64,000 nucleotides of DNA from Syntrophaceae bacterium (GTDB lineage Bacteria; Desulfobacterota; Syntrophia; Syntrophales; UBA5619). The notes below the pieces were generated by a model, which did not search any database, was not told the DNA's origin, and was given only the letters and a program-made list of their open reading frames with translations. The position numbers were made by a program, and so were the translations under genes. Below, piece after piece: positions 49,215 through 59,941 of the stretch (position 1 is its first letter; every line of letters begins with the position of its first letter). The stretch spans positions 13,475-77,474 of the forward strand of contig PLLC01000079.1 of assembly GCA_003141195.1 (NCBI GenBank). Direction: 5' to 3'.

Positions 49215-50173
49215 GCTTCTGCGGCGGACGTCCGGATCGCCTCGATTACCCGCCTGCGGATCTCCGACAGTTCCCCCTCCACCCGGCAGCCGGCGGCATT
49301 GATATGGCCTCCCCCGCCGAAGGTGCGGGCCACGCGTTCCACGTTGACTTTCCCCTTCGATCGCAGGCTCAGCTTGAAACGCCCGTCCGGAAGCTCCGCG
49401 TAGAGGATGGAGATCTCGACCCCGCGGATGGACCGGGGCAGATCGACAAAACCTTCTGCATGCTCCGGGAGCGCCCCGGCATCGGCCAGCGCCTTCTGCG
49501 TCACGACCAGCGAACCGACCCGGCCCCCCTCTTCGAGGGTCAGCGTGGGGAGAGCCGCCGCCAGCAGACGGAGCCTGGCCGGCGGATCCGCTTCATAGAC
49601 ATTTTCCGAGATCCACTGGGGATCGGCGCCGCCGGCCACCAGATCCGCCGCGGTTAGAAGGGCACCCCGGCGGGTGTTGCCGTAGCGAAAACCGCCCGTA
49701 TCCGTCAGGATCGCCGTATAGAGGCATGTCGCCATCTCAGCGGTCACCGCAAGGCCCATATCCCGGACGAGACGGAAGATCAGCTCCCCCGTCGAGCTCG
49801 CCTGCGGATCGATCAGCCGGACGTCACAAAACCCCCCGTTGGAGACGTGATGATCGATGTTGACGAGGTTCGGGATCGTCCCGATCCGGGCCGATTCTTC
49901 CCCGACCCGATCCAGTTCGCTGCAATCCAGAATAAAGGCAACCTCGAAAGGGTCGAGCGGGGGAAGCTCATGGACAATTTGGTCGCTTCCCGGAAGAAAA
50001 AGGTAATTCCCCGGCGTCCGGTCCTGATTGTAGATGGTGGCCTCTTTCCCCAGGTTTCGCAGCATGTGGCAAAGGGCCAGTTCCGAACCGAGGGCGTCCC
50101 CGTCGAGCCGCTCATGGGCCGTAATCAGAAAAATACGGTGTCGGCCGATCCGTTCGCTAATCCTCCGGAGCAT
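49211..50173 (-). CDS. DHH/DHHA1 family phosphoesterase (NrnA-like)
   Basis: HERLDGDALGSELAL, NIDHHVSNGGF, GGGGHINAAGC; start refined to 50173. Confidence 0.93.
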   Translation of the reverse strand: MLRRISERIGRHRIFLITAHERLDGDALGSELALCHMLRNLGKEATIYNQDRTPGNYLFLPGSDQIVHELPPLDPFEVAFILDCSELDRVGEESARIGTIPNLVNIDHHVSNGGFCDVRLIDPQASSTGELIFRLVRDMGLAVTAEMATCLYTAILTDTGGFRYGNTRRGALLTAADLVAGGADPQWISENVYEADPPARLRLLAAALPTLTLEEGGRVGSLVVTQKALADAGALPEHAEGFVDLPRSIRGVEISILYAELPDGRFKLSLRSKGKVNVERVARTFGGGGHINAAGCRVEGELSEIRRRVIEAIRTSAAEA

Positions 50174-50528
50174 GCGCCTCCTCTTCCCGGTGAATCTCCG
50201 AAAGCAGCCTCTCGATCCGGTTCCCGTAGGCAAAGGACGGATCATAGGCAAAAAAAAGCTCCGGGACACAACGGAGCCGGAGTCTGCGGCCCAGCTCCCT
50301 TCTCAGGAACCCTACCGCCCTTCCGAGCCCGGCCCGGACGTCCTCGCTGCACTGATCCTTCCCCAGTTCGACGAAAAAAACCCTCGCCGTACGCAGATCA
50401 TCGGTGACCTTCACGCCGGTGATCGTCACGGAACCGATCCGCGGGTCATGGACCTGTTTGAGCAGGAGGTCGGAGATCTCCATCTTAACGAGGTCGGCTA
50501 CACGGTCCGCCCTTTTGAAACTATTCAT
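50157..50528 (-). CDS. rbfA: Ribosome-binding factor A
   Basis: FKRADRVADLVKMEISDLLLKQVHDPRIGSVTITGVKVTDDLRTARVFF; start refined to 50528. Confidence 0.94.
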   Translation of the reverse strand: MNSFKRADRVADLVKMEISDLLLKQVHDPRIGSVTITGVKVTDDLRTARVFFVELGKDQCSEDVRAGLGRAVGFLRRELGRRLRLRCVPELFFAYDPSFAYGNRIERLLSEIHREEEAHAPED

Positions 50529-50859
50529 ACTTTCCTTCTTCGATATCCGTATCCGGCCCCTCCAGCAGATCGGAAAAGCTCGCAATTTCGATCCGGCTCC
50601 GGACCACCTCCGCGAGCCCCAATTGATCGACAAAACGGAGGATATGATCCACCTTGGCGTTGATGTAAGGCTTGTCGTTCCCCACTACGCAAAAACCGAT
50701 TCGGGCCTTCCGCCAGTGGTCGTTGTCGCCGACCTCCGCGATCGAGACGTTGAACTCATTCTGCGTCCGCCGGAGGATGCGGCTCAGGACGCCGCGTTTC
50801 TCCTTCAGGGAACCGCACCCGAAAATCCGAAGATCAATGACGCCTGTTCCGACAACCAT
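50521..50859 (-). CDS. DUF503 family protein
   Basis: LKEKRGVLSRILRRTQNEFNVSIAEVGDNDHWRKARIGFCVV. Confidence 0.88.
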   Translation of the reverse strand: MVVGTGVIDLRIFGCGSLKEKRGVLSRILRRTQNEFNVSIAEVGDNDHWRKARIGFCVVGNDKPYINAKVDHILRFVDQLGLAEVVRSRIEIASFSDLLEGPDTDIEEGKYE

Positions 50860-50877
50860 GTCATGCCGTTGTATTGA

Positions 50878-53652
50878 TTACAGCTTCCGCTCGATCTGTT
50901 CCTTCACGTACGCCTCGATGATATCCGCCACCCGGATATCGTTGAACCCTTCGATGCCGATGCCGCACTCGAAGCCCGCGGCCACCTCCTTCGCATCGTC
51001 CTTGAAACGCCTCAGAGAACCGATGCGACCGTCATAAACGACTACGCCGTCCCGAAGCAGCCGGAGACCGGCCGACCGGGCGATCTTGCCGTCCGTCACG
51101 TAACTCCCGGCGATGGCCCCCACCTTGGGCACCCGGAAGAGCTCCCGGACCTCGGCGCGTCCCTGGACGACCTCTTTGAAGATCGGATCCAGGAGGCCTT
51201 CCATGGCGGCCCGCACATCGGCGATGACGTTGTAGATGATATCATAGAGTTTGATGTCCACCCCTTCCTGCTCGGCCACCTCCACCACGCGGGCGTCGGG
51301 ACGGACGTTGAAGCCGATGATCACCGCATCGGAGGCCGAGGCGAGCATGACATCGGTTTCCGTGATCGTCCCCGTGGAGCTGTGGATGATCTTCAGCTTG
51401 ATATCCTCCGTGCTGAGCTTGTTCAGGGCGTCGATCAAGGCCTCAATGGAACCCTGGACGTCGGCCTTGAGGATGACGTTGAGCTCCTTGACCCCCTCCT
51501 TCATCCGCTGATAGAGCTGTTCCAGTGTGATCTTGGAGGAGACGGAGAGCTCCTTCTCTCTTTCCTTCCGGATCCAGTATTCGCCGATGCTGCGGGCCTT
51601 TTTCTCATCCTCGACGCAGATGAATTCCGTGCTGACCTGGGGAACCCGCGAGAACCCGATGACCTCCACCGGCATCGCGGGACCGGCCTCGCTGATCCGC
51701 CGTCCCTGATCGTCGATTATCGCCCGGACCCGGCCGAATTCCATCTTGGAGACGAAGGCGTCCCCCTCGCGCAGCGTGCCCTCCTGGATCAGGACAGTCG
51801 CCACCGGCCCCCGGCCCCGGTCCAGTTTCGCTTCGATGATGACGCCGCGGGCGGGCCGGTCGGGATCGGCCTTGAGCTCCATGACGTCGGCCTGGAGGAG
51901 GATCATCTCTAACAGTTCCTCGATCCCCTGTTTCTTCTTCGCCGAGACCTCGCAGAAGATGGTCTCGCCTCCCCACTCCTCCGACAGCAGATTGTATTCG
52001 GTCAGAGCCTGACGGATCTTGCCCGGATCGGCGCCCTGCTTGTCGATCTTGTTGATGGCTACGATGATGGGAACCTCGGCCACCCGTGCATGGTTGATCG
52101 CCTCCACGGTCTGTCCCATGACGCCGTCGTCGGCGGCGACGACCAGGACGACGATATCCGTCACCTGGGCCCCCCTCGCCCTCATGGCCGTGAAGGCCTC
52201 ATGACCCGGCGTATCCAGAAAGACGATATCCCTCCCCTTGAGGTGGACATGGTAGGCGCCGATGGCCTGGGTGATCCCGCCCGCCTCGCCGTCGATCACG
52301 TTTGTCTGTCGGATCGCGTCCAGGAGCGACGTCTTGCCGTGATCCACGTGACCCATGATGGTCACCACCGGCGCCCGGGGCTTCAAATTCTCCGGAGAAT
52401 CCTCGGTTCTCTGCAGGGTCTCGTCACGCTCATGCTGCGCCGCCTCCACCTGGTAGCCAAAATCGGCGGCGATCAGCGTGGCGGTATCGCAATCGATCGC
52501 CTGGTTGATGGTCACCATGAGGCCCAGGCCGATCAACTTGTTGATCACCTCGGACGCCTTGACGCCCATCCTCTTGGCCATTTCTCCGACACTGATCGCC
52601 TCGTCCACGCGGATCCTCCTCTTGATCGCCTTCGGCGTGGTGATCAGGGTCTTCTGCATCTTGACCGGCGCGGCCTTCTTCTCTTCACGCCATTTCGACG
52701 GCCGTTCCTGCCGTTCGACGTCGATCTGCCGACCCTTCCGGTCGATCAGTCTCTTGATGAAGGCCTTTTTGCGCGGCGGCGCTTCGCCCATCAGGACCTC
52801 AACGGGCGCTTTTCCACCCTTCTTCCTCGGTCTCTCCGCTTCCGGCTGCCGGTCGGTCTTTTCCGAGCGAGGAGGAACCCCTTTCCCGATATCCTTGACG
52901 ATCTTCAGATCCGGTCTGCGGGGGAATTCTTTTCTACCCCCCGGCGCCGGTCTCGGCGCTTCCGGGGGCGCCTGCTGGGTTCTCCCCTGTTCCGCGGAAG
53001 GGCGCTTGATTTCGCGGGATGGCGGGGATTGGACGGATAGGGGCTTCCTCTCCAGCTCCGGGATCTTCTGAATGGTTTCGGGAACCGGTTTCTTTGCGGG
53101 TTTTTCCTTCTGTTCCACCACCGGGGCTTCCGGTCTGGCAACCGCTGTCTTCGCCTCCGGCTCCACGGGCACGGCCGCCGGTTTGGGCGCCGGCCCCCGC
53201 TTAGAAACCAGCTTCTGCGGAGGCTCCGGGGGCGCCACGGGCCTGGGAATGGCGCCGCCGACAGGCGATTCCCGGTAGATGGACGTTCTCACCGGGGCTT
53301 CCCTGGGAGAAATCTTGGGGACCGGTTCCACAGGAGCCGCCTCCGCGCGCGGCGTCTCGTCGGCAGGGGGTTCCTCCTTCGTCTGCGGCGCGGCGGCGAC
53401 CTTCTCCGGAATGCTCTTCTCAACCGGTGGGCGGAACGCCCTCCGCCGGATCACCGTGGACTTGATTCTCTTTTCAACCATCTCGCGGGGTTCGGGAGAA
53501 AGCAATTCCGCCTGAATCCGCTCCAGATCGCCGTCATCGAGTGTGCTCGAGTGGGATTTGACTGCAATACCGATCTTTTCCAGGCGAGAGATCAGCTCTC
53601 TGTTTTCCAGCCCCAACTCCTTGGCCAGTTCGTATACTCTTTTTTTCGACAT
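50878..53652 (-). CDS. infB: Translation initiation factor IF-2
   Basis: [39 protein letters not shown]; long Pro/Lys-rich N-terminus. Confidence 0.97.
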   Translation of the reverse strand: MSKKRVYELAKELGLENRELISRLEKIGIAVKSHSSTLDDGDLERIQAELLSPEPREMVEKRIKSTVIRRRAFRPPVEKSIPEKVAAAPQTKEEPPADETPRAEAAPVEPVPKISPREAPVRTSIYRESPVGGAIPRPVAPPEPPQKLVSKRGPAPKPAAVPVEPEAKTAVARPEAPVVEQKEKPAKKPVPETIQKIPELERKPLSVQSPPSREIKRPSAEQGRTQQAPPEAPRPAPGGRKEFPRRPDLKIVKDIGKGVPPRSEKTDRQPEAERPRKKGGKAPVEVLMGEAPPRKKAFIKRLIDRKGRQIDVERQERPSKWREEKKAAPVKMQKTLITTPKAIKRRIRVDEAISVGEMAKRMGVKASEVINKLIGLGLMVTINQAIDCDTATLIAADFGYQVEAAQHERDETLQRTEDSPENLKPRAPVVTIMGHVDHGKTSLLDAIRQTNVIDGEAGGITQAIGAYHVHLKGRDIVFLDTPGHEAFTAMRARGAQVTDIVVLVVAADDGVMGQTVEAINHARVAEVPIIVAINKIDKQGADPGKIRQALTEYNLLSEEWGGETIFCEVSAKKKQGIEELLEMILLQADVMELKADPDRPARGVIIEAKLDRGRGPVATVLIQEGTLREGDAFVSKMEFGRVRAIIDDQGRRISEAGPAMPVEVIGFSRVPQVSTEFICVEDEKKARSIGEYWIRKEREKELSVSSKITLEQLYQRMKEGVKELNVILKADVQGSIEALIDALNKLSTEDIKLKIIHSSTGTITETDVMLASASDAVIIGFNVRPDARVVEVAEQEGVDIKLYDIIYNVIADVRAAMEGLLDPIFKEVVQGRAEVRELFRVPKVGAIAGSYVTDGKIARSAGLRLLRDGVVVYDGRIGSLRRFKDDAKEVAAGFECGIGIEGFNDIRVADIIEAYVKEQIERKL

Positions 53653-53694
53653 GCCCAACACACTCCCCTATCCAAATTCACATCCGAGGACATC

Positions 53695-54963
53695 CTAAGC
53701 CGGAACAACCTTTTGCCCGCCAACCTCCTGGTCGATCATCTTTCCCGCCTCCTGGATCCAGATCGCGGCGGTTTTCTCACCCACGCCCGGAATCGCCGCC
53801 AGTTGTTCGGAATCGGCCGCGGCCAGCATGGCCAAGCTCTTCAAGCCCCCCTTGAACAGACGCTCCGCCGTGACCTCGCCGATTCCCGGAATTTTCATGA
53901 GAGCCTCGCACCCCTCGTCCGCCTTCGAAGCGGCCGTGGATTCACTCTTGACATCAATCTTCCACCCGGTCAATTTAACGGCCAGGCGAACATTCTGTCC
54001 GTTTCTCCCGATGGCCAGGGAAAGCTGATCATCGGGGACGATAACCTCCATCGCCCGGTTCTCGTCATCGACAAAGACCCGGTTCACCTTCGCCGGGGAG
54101 AGGGCGCTGCAGACATACCTGGCCTGATCCTCCGAATAGGGGACGATATCGATCTTCTCACCCCGGAGCTCCTGGACAACGCTCTGGACGCGCGTCCCCC
54201 GCATGCCGACGCAGGCGCCCACCGGGTCGATATCCTTGTCCCGGCTCTTGACGGAGATCTTGGAGCGCTTCCCCGGTTCCCGCGACACGTTGACGATCTC
54301 GATCAACCCCTCCGAGATTTCGGGAACCTCCACATCGAAGAGGGCCTTGATAAAACCGGGATGGGTCCGGGAGAGGATGATCTGGGGACCCTTCGTGATC
54401 TTCTTGACATCGCAGATAAAGGCCCGTATCCGCTCTCCCCGTTTGTATGATTCCTTGAAGATCTGTTCCGAAACGGGGATGATCCCTTCGGCGCGCCCCA
54501 GATTCACGATGATGTTTCCACCTTCGAACCGCTGCACGAAACCGTTGGACAGCTCCCCTTTCTTGGTGTGATACTCCTCGTAGATGTTGTCCCGCTCCGC
54601 ATCCTTCACACGCTGGATGATGATCTGCTTGGCGGTCTGAACGGCGATCCGGCCGAAGGTACTGGTTTCGATCTTGATACCCAGGCTGTCGCCCGGTTCC
54701 GCCTCCTCATCGAGGGACTTTCGCGCCTCCGTCAGGGAAACCTGGGTTTCGGGATCCAGAACCTTTTCCATCACCGCCTTGAACTGGAAGACCTCGATCT
54801 CCCCGGCCTCCTCGTTGTAACGGGCCTCCAGTTCGACATCGGGACCCAGCTTCTTGCGGGCCGCCGTCAGCATGGCATCCTCCAGGGCCTTCACAATGAT
54901 CTCCCGGTCTATGCCGCGATCCTTGCCCATCTGTTCGATCAGCCGTTTCAGTTCCGGAAACAT
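53695..54963 (-). CDS. nusA: Transcription termination/antitermination factor NusA
   Basis: S1 and KH domains, VGACVGMRGTRVQSVVQELRGEKIDIV. Confidence 0.96.
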   Translation of the reverse strand: MFPELKRLIEQMGKDRGIDREIIVKALEDAMLTAARKKLGPDVELEARYNEEAGEIEVFQFKAVMEKVLDPETQVSLTEARKSLDEEAEPGDSLGIKIETSTFGRIAVQTAKQIIIQRVKDAERDNIYEEYHTKKGELSNGFVQRFEGGNIIVNLGRAEGIIPVSEQIFKESYKRGERIRAFICDVKKITKGPQIILSRTHPGFIKALFDVEVPEISEGLIEIVNVSREPGKRSKISVKSRDKDIDPVGACVGMRGTRVQSVVQELRGEKIDIVPYSEDQARYVCSALSPAKVNRVFVDDENRAMEVIVPDDQLSLAIGRNGQNVRLAVKLTGWKIDVKSESTAASKADEGCEALMKIPGIGEVTAERLFKGGLKSLAMLAAADSEQLAAIPGVGEKTAAIWIQEAGKMIDQEVGGQKVVPA

Positions 54964-54995
54964 TTAAAAACCTCCGTTATTATTCTCAGGTTATC

Positions 54996-55045
54996 GGCGA
55001 TGGGTGATAGGATAACCCATAACCTATGACCTATCACCGATGACC
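54996..55045. repeat. Hairpin between nusA and rimP
   Basis: GGCGATGGGTGATAGG / CCTATCACCGATGACC, 13/16 complementary. Confidence 0.5.
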
Positions 55046-55049
55046 CATC

Positions 55050-55517
55050 TCATAACTCATACTCCAGATTGGCCTTGGTCACCGCCTTCCGGGGGATCCG
55101 GAAGGTTTTTCCATCCGCCCGCACCACGAGGACCTTCCCGCCGCTGCCGTCTTCATAATCGAGCAGCTCGGCGCAGAAATTGCGCCGTCCCTCGATCTTT
55201 TCCTCCAGACGGAGTCGGACCCGGGAACCGCGATACTTCAGAAAATCCTGGTCGCGATTTAGAGGCCTGTCCAGACCGGGCGAAGAGACCTCCAGGGTGT
55301 AGGGGCCTGGGGGAACGTCGTGCACATCAAACAGATCCCCCAACTGGTTGCTGATCTGTGTGCAATCGTCCACGGTGACGCCCCCTTCGCGATCCATATA
55401 GATCCGCACCAGCCATCGCGTCTGCATCTTCAGACATTCCACCAGAACCAGCTCCACCCCTTCGGATGCGAGAAGCGGTTCCGCCAGTTGCCGGATCTGT
55501 TCTTCATGGGGTTGCAT
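55050..55517 (-). CDS. rimP: Ribosome maturation factor RimP
   Basis: LVLVECLKMQTRWLVRIYMDREGGVTVDDCTQIS, LEVSSPGLDRPL; start refined to 55517. Confidence 0.92.
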   Translation of the reverse strand: MQPHEEQIRQLAEPLLASEGVELVLVECLKMQTRWLVRIYMDREGGVTVDDCTQISNQLGDLFDVHDVPPGPYTLEVSSPGLDRPLNRDQDFLKYRGSRVRLRLEEKIEGRRNFCAELLDYEDGSGGKVLVVRADGKTFRIPRKAVTKANLEYEL

Positions 55518-55672
55518 AAAAACATCCCCTCTCTTAGAAAAAAAAAGTGGGCTTAAGCCCACTCATCAAAACCCGCCGATGATTTCTATGTTTCCTAACA
55601 CACAAACAGACCCATTGCAAGGGAAAAAACGGACTCCGCCGCATTTCCCCCTGCGGGTGCCGAATGGATAAA

Positions 55673-55728
<56 letters not shown>

Positions 55729-55871
55729 GTAATTTTACCACGATTTACTTCGTAATATTTTAGTTTATTTAAAATCAATATATTGCAAAACTTTATTTTG
55801 TCTTGACTTACTCCAAAATACCTATATATTGAAGCCGGAGGTTGGAAATACGGTTGGAAATGGAGGCCCAA

Positions 55872-57020
55872 ATGAAGCGAACCAAGACCGAATACCCCGG
55901 CGTTTTTTATCGTGAGGCCATCAGGATCGGTGGTAAGGGAAAAGAAAAAGTTTATTATATCGTCTTCAAGAAAGACGGAAAAGTCTTAGAAGAAAAGGCG
56001 GGCCGTCAATATGCAGATGACATGACAGCGGCAAAAGCTGCCAGGATCAGGGCCGATAGAATTGAGGGACGGAGAGAGTCTCGTAAGGAAAAGCGCGAAT
56101 CCGAAAAGGCAAAAAAGATGGGAGAAGCAGGGAAGTGGACTTTATCCCGGTTGCACGATGAATATGAAGCGCAACGAGCACCATCCAAGGGAAAGCAGGT
56201 GGACAGCGGGTTTTTCCAAAAGCACCTGAGTTCATCCTTGGGCCATAAGGAACCTAATGAGATCATCCGCCTCGATGTCGACCGGCTGCGGATCGGGCTG
56301 TTAAGGAAGCTGAAACCGCAAACCGTCAAGCACGTGATGGGCTTGCTGAGGCGTTTGATAAATTTTGGGGTAAACCGACAGCTATGCTCTGGAATCGGTT
56401 TCAAGATTGACATGCCCCATGTTGACAATCAGAAAACAGAGGACCTCACACTGGATCAGCTCAAGCATCTGGTGAAGGCCATGGATGAATCTAAGGACAT
56501 AGAGGCGGTTAATATGCTCCGCATGGCCCTGTTTACCGGCATGCGGCGAGGAGAATTATTCAAGTTACAGTGGGATGACATAGATTTCGATCGGGGGTTC
56601 ATAAATATCAGACACGATCCAAAGGGCGGCATTAGCCAGAAGATCCCGATGAATGACCAAGCGTGCGACGTCCTGAAGAAGCATCCCCGAACGGCGGACC
56701 ATGTCTTTGTTACCAGCAATGGCAAACCATTCGTCGACATCTGCAGGCGGGTGAATCCTATTAAAGCGGCTGCGGGCTTGCCTTCCGATTTTCGCCCCCT
56801 GCACGGGCTACGTCATACCTTTGCCTCTATTCTGGCATCTTCCGGACAAGTGGATATGTACACCCTGCAAAAACTTCTTACCCATAAGTCACCCCTGACT
56901 ACTCAGCGATATGCGCATCTGAGGGATGAGACCTTGATAAAGGCTTCAACGTTGGCGGGAAAGATCATCGAACGGGCGGGGAAGGCAACGGACCGCGAAA
57001 ACGAGACCGCCACGGCGTAA
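55872..57020 (+). CDS. Tyrosine recombinase / phage-type integrase
   Basis: FTGMRRGELFKLQW (Arg), HGLRHTFAS, LLTHKSPLTTQRYAHL (His/Tyr); start refined to ATG 55872 with GGAGG upstream. Confidence 0.93.
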   Translation: MKRTKTEYPGVFYREAIRIGGKGKEKVYYIVFKKDGKVLEEKAGRQYADDMTAAKAARIRADRIEGRRESRKEKRESEKAKKMGEAGKWTLSRLHDEYEAQRAPSKGKQVDSGFFQKHLSSSLGHKEPNEIIRLDVDRLRIGLLRKLKPQTVKHVMGLLRRLINFGVNRQLCSGIGFKIDMPHVDNQKTEDLTLDQLKHLVKAMDESKDIEAVNMLRMALFTGMRRGELFKLQWDDIDFDRGFINIRHDPKGGISQKIPMNDQACDVLKKHPRTADHVFVTSNGKPFVDICRRVNPIKAAAGLPSDFRPLHGLRHTFASILASSGQVDMYTLQKLLTHKSPLTTQRYAHLRDETLIKASTLAGKIIERAGKATDRENETATA

Positions 57021-57309
57021 AGAAAGGGAGGCATGAACGGGACCCCCGTCTTAAAGAAGATCGATGCTCAAGGGGCAAATTGTACCGGGGATAGGACCGG
57101 CGTCTAGCAACTGAACTGAAAAAACGAAATCTTCACAGCCCTGCAAGATTGGAATTGGAAGATACGAATTAGTTTCCATCCGGAAACTGTAACTGTTTAA
57201 AAAATATCACAAAAGAGCGATTTTGGGGTTGGAAATTTCGGTGCAATCTGCTATGATCCTTTCACAAGAGTTTGATATCATTGAGCACAAATCAAATCAA
57301 GGACATCAA

Positions 57310-58025
57310 ATGCGCCGAAAACTGAACCGCCAAACGAATCTTTTTACCGCCGTTTCGAGCAATCCGATTGCCCGGGAGCTCGAAGAGATTTCCAAGATCA
57401 TAGATGCCAATCCCGGTGTTCTTGATCTTGTCTATCAGGACTTGGTCAAAACCAAGCGCCACGATACCGGTCGTGAAGGACTCACCGCCGAGCAGGTGTT
57501 ACGCTGCTGCATCCTGAAGCAATACCGCCAACTCAGCTATGAGGAGTTGGCCTTCCACCTGGATGATTCATCGGCTTTTCGTACCTTCTCCCGTCTGGAG
57601 ATGGGTCAATATCCCTGAAAGTCGATTCTCCAAGAGAACATCAAGTCCCTGTCGGAAGAGACCTGGGAGGCGATCCACAGCCAGATCATTGACTACGCCC
57701 AGGACGAGAAGATCGAAATGGGCCGGAAGATCCGGATCGACTCGACGGCGGTTGAGACCGACATCCACCATCCGACGGATTCGACGCTGCTTTGCGACGG
57801 CATCCGGGTGATTACCCGCTGGCTGTCTGCCGGCAGGGAACTTTCTCCCCAACCCGTCTATCCTTTTTCAGACCACACGAGGGCGGCCAAGAAACGGTTG
57901 ATGGTCATCCTCAACACCCGGAAAGAAAAGGTTCGGCTCGCCGCCTATCGGGAGCTGCTTTCGTATGCATAGCGGGTGATCGTCTATGCCGAAGCCGCGA
58001 TCCCTGCGCTTCGGTCATTTGAAGG
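57310..58025 (+). pseudogene. Decayed IS5/ISNCY-type transposase with in-frame TGA and TAG, 3' truncated
   Basis: ELEEISKIIDANPGVLDLVYQDLVKTKRHDTGREGLTAEQVLRCCILKQYRQLSYEELAFHLDDSSAFRTFSRL..QYP*KSILQENIKSL..KIRIDSTAVETDIHHPTDS..LSYA*RVIVYAEAAIPAL. Confidence 0.8.
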
Positions 58026-58044
58026 AGCGGATAGAGGGACTCAC

Positions 58045-58293
58045 TACCGGGACCTCCCCAAGTGCCAGGCCACAGCGAAGCACTCTGGTCAGCGGTGTAA
58101 AAACATCGCGATGAAGGGGAAGCGCGTCTGTTACCTCCACGGCGGGAAAAGCACCGGACCAAAGACGGAGCGGGGGAAGCTGTATTCAAAATACGCGCGG
58201 CTGAGGCATGGGGATTACTCGGCACGGGTTAAGGAAAACAGGCGGAAGCTAATAGTGGTATCCCGTCTATTGCGGTTGCGCGGGCTGCTATAA
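58045..58293 (+). CDS. 'HGGxSTGPKT' Cys-rich phage/MGE protein, 5' end fused to transposase remnant
   Basis: KCQATAKHSGQRCKNIAMKGKRVCYLHGGKSTGPKTERGKLYSKYARLRHGDYS; no convincing own start codon. Confidence 0.55.
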   Translation, partial: YRDLPKCQATAKHSGQRCKNIAMKGKRVCYLHGGKSTGPKTERGKLYSKYARLRHGDYSARVKENRRKLIVVSRLLRLRGLL

Positions 58294-58312
58294 CGAAATA
58301 GGAGGTTGAAGT

Positions 58313-58828
58313 ATGAACGGTTTACTGAAAAACAGCGCCGGGAGAATGACCCCTGGACGCGCTATCCGCATCTTCTGCCTGGGATGCACTGGAGGAGTTT
58401 ACGGAGAGGTAGAGAGTTGCGATGGTGATGGACTCGATCCCGCCTACCATGCCTGCCCATTTCACCCGTACCGAATGGGTCGGGGACGTCCCTCAGTCAG
58501 GATCATCCGAAAGTTCTGCTTTCAGTGCATGGACGAGACCCCTTCTCTTGTTCGGGAATGTGAGACCATTGATTGCCCATGTCACCTCTACCGGATGGCG
58601 AAGAATCCAGCGCGGATCGGAAAGGGGCATTTTGCGGATCAGGCTCGACAAAAGAAGGCTGAAACATACCCCGTGAATGGGGCTTTTGTAATCCAGAATC
58701 AACGATCAGCCGTCTCGACGGATAACACCCCACCCATCCCAGTCATCAGAGAGTCCAGAGCGCTTTTATCAACCCCAATCGACATTGAAGGGTTTGCGGC
58801 ACACCGGGCACTTGCCGCCGGGGGGTAG
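58313..58828 (+). CDS. Cys-rich phage-type protein with two tandem C..C..C..C YRMG/AKNP modules
   Basis: AIRIFCLGCTGG..VESC..ACPFHPYRMGRGRPSVRIIRKFCFQCMDETPSLVRECETIDCPCHLYRMAKNPAR. Confidence 0.65.
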   Translation: MNGLLKNSAGRMTPGRAIRIFCLGCTGGVYGEVESCDGDGLDPAYHACPFHPYRMGRGRPSVRIIRKFCFQCMDETPSLVRECETIDCPCHLYRMAKNPARIGKGHFADQARQKKAETYPVNGAFVIQNQRSAVSTDNTPPIPVIRESRALLSTPIDIEGFAAHRALAAGG

Positions 58829-59359
58829 ATCGGTTTTCCTGAACTCCATGTTGCAGTGCCCGCATTTGATAAACGGCGAAGTCTCAGCAGGGTGTTGGTC
58901 TTTTTCTGCGGCGGCGGTCCGCTCCTTAGCCTTGGATGCCTTTTGCGCAAGTTCTGTGCGGACTTCCGGGGTAAGCGCACGTTTGACGGCGTTGAGCATG
59001 TGGTCGGCCATGATCCGTCTTGCGATGCGGATGTAGGTGAAGTGGTAGTCGCCCTTTGGATCTTTCCATTGAATGCAAAGGCGATAGGTCTCGCGAATGG
59101 TTTTTTTCGGGAACAGCAAAACCAGAGGTCCGAGAAGCAGAGATCGGCCTATGGGGTAGCGTCGTTGGATCGAGGAATCGATGAGGAGCGAGACATCGAC
59201 CACTCCGTCGAAGGGGATGCTGCCGAGTTCTTTCTCGCCATCGTGTAGGATGAGGAATTCGTGGGTTGGCAGGCAGGCGACCGTCCTATCGGCTGGGACT
59301 GCGTCCAGCAGATCCTGCAAATCAGGGGCACCTTCCCTGTTTCCAGTTACAGTGTTCAT
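58769..59359 (-). CDS. Hypothetical protein with C-terminal zinc ribbon
   Basis: FIKCGHCNMEFRKTDLPPGGKCPVCRKPF; overlaps convergent gene by 60 bp. Confidence 0.6.
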   Translation of the reverse strand: MNTVTGNREGAPDLQDLLDAVPADRTVACLPTHEFLILHDGEKELGSIPFDGVVDVSLLIDSSIQRRYPIGRSLLLGPLVLLFPKKTIRETYRLCIQWKDPKGDYHFTYIRIARRIMADHMLNAVKRALTPEVRTELAQKASKAKERTAAAEKDQHPAETSPFIKCGHCNMEFRKTDLPPGGKCPVCRKPFNVDWG

Positions 59360-59941
59360 TATTCAGAAAGACATCTTTACAGGGCCATCCGTGATCCCAA
59401 TTCCATTACCAAGGCAACAGCATTCCCGCGTACGCAACATTTGTCTCGTACGACATGGACAATACAAATTGACCTGCCCCCTGAGACCTGTACCATATGT
59501 AATTATCTTCTGCCCTCATACTGGGGGTTCCCCAAAAACTGGATATGTTGTCCGGGTCCTGTTAGAGTGAACCCCCTTCCAACACCCATACTTTTGCTCT
59601 GGCGCTGCCCTCAGAGAGGCTTTCAGCGACCTATCTCCTCATGGACAATATGGAACATTGTCTCGATCGAGATAATCCTGCTGCATCCGCTGCATTGAGT
59701 GGTTAGGATGTCTTGGCGTTACCTTTCTCGGCCAATTCTTTTTGGTAGGCTTTCCAGCCCGGACACCACCCGGTGTGCCATCGCCAAATCCGGGAGAGTA
59801 GTGCATTCGGCCTTCGCTCCGCATAGTTCCGCAACCAGCATCTTTCGCATCTGGATTTCATTGCTGTACCTCCTCAACTGTAGTTGTAACTGGCTGCCCA
59901 GTTAAAAGGAGTGCTACTCAATTAACACCCTATCTCCTGTC

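Noticed and set aside
55730-55760. Complete tRNA with an unusual D arm (GGTAAAATTACC)
   Set aside because: That hairpin does not fit D-arm geometry and no 5' acceptor strand complementary to CGCCCGC is present.
57618-57620. TGA in transposase as selenocysteine or recoding
   Set aside because: A second, different in-frame stop (TAG) and 3' truncation point to decay; no SECIS-like hairpin evident.
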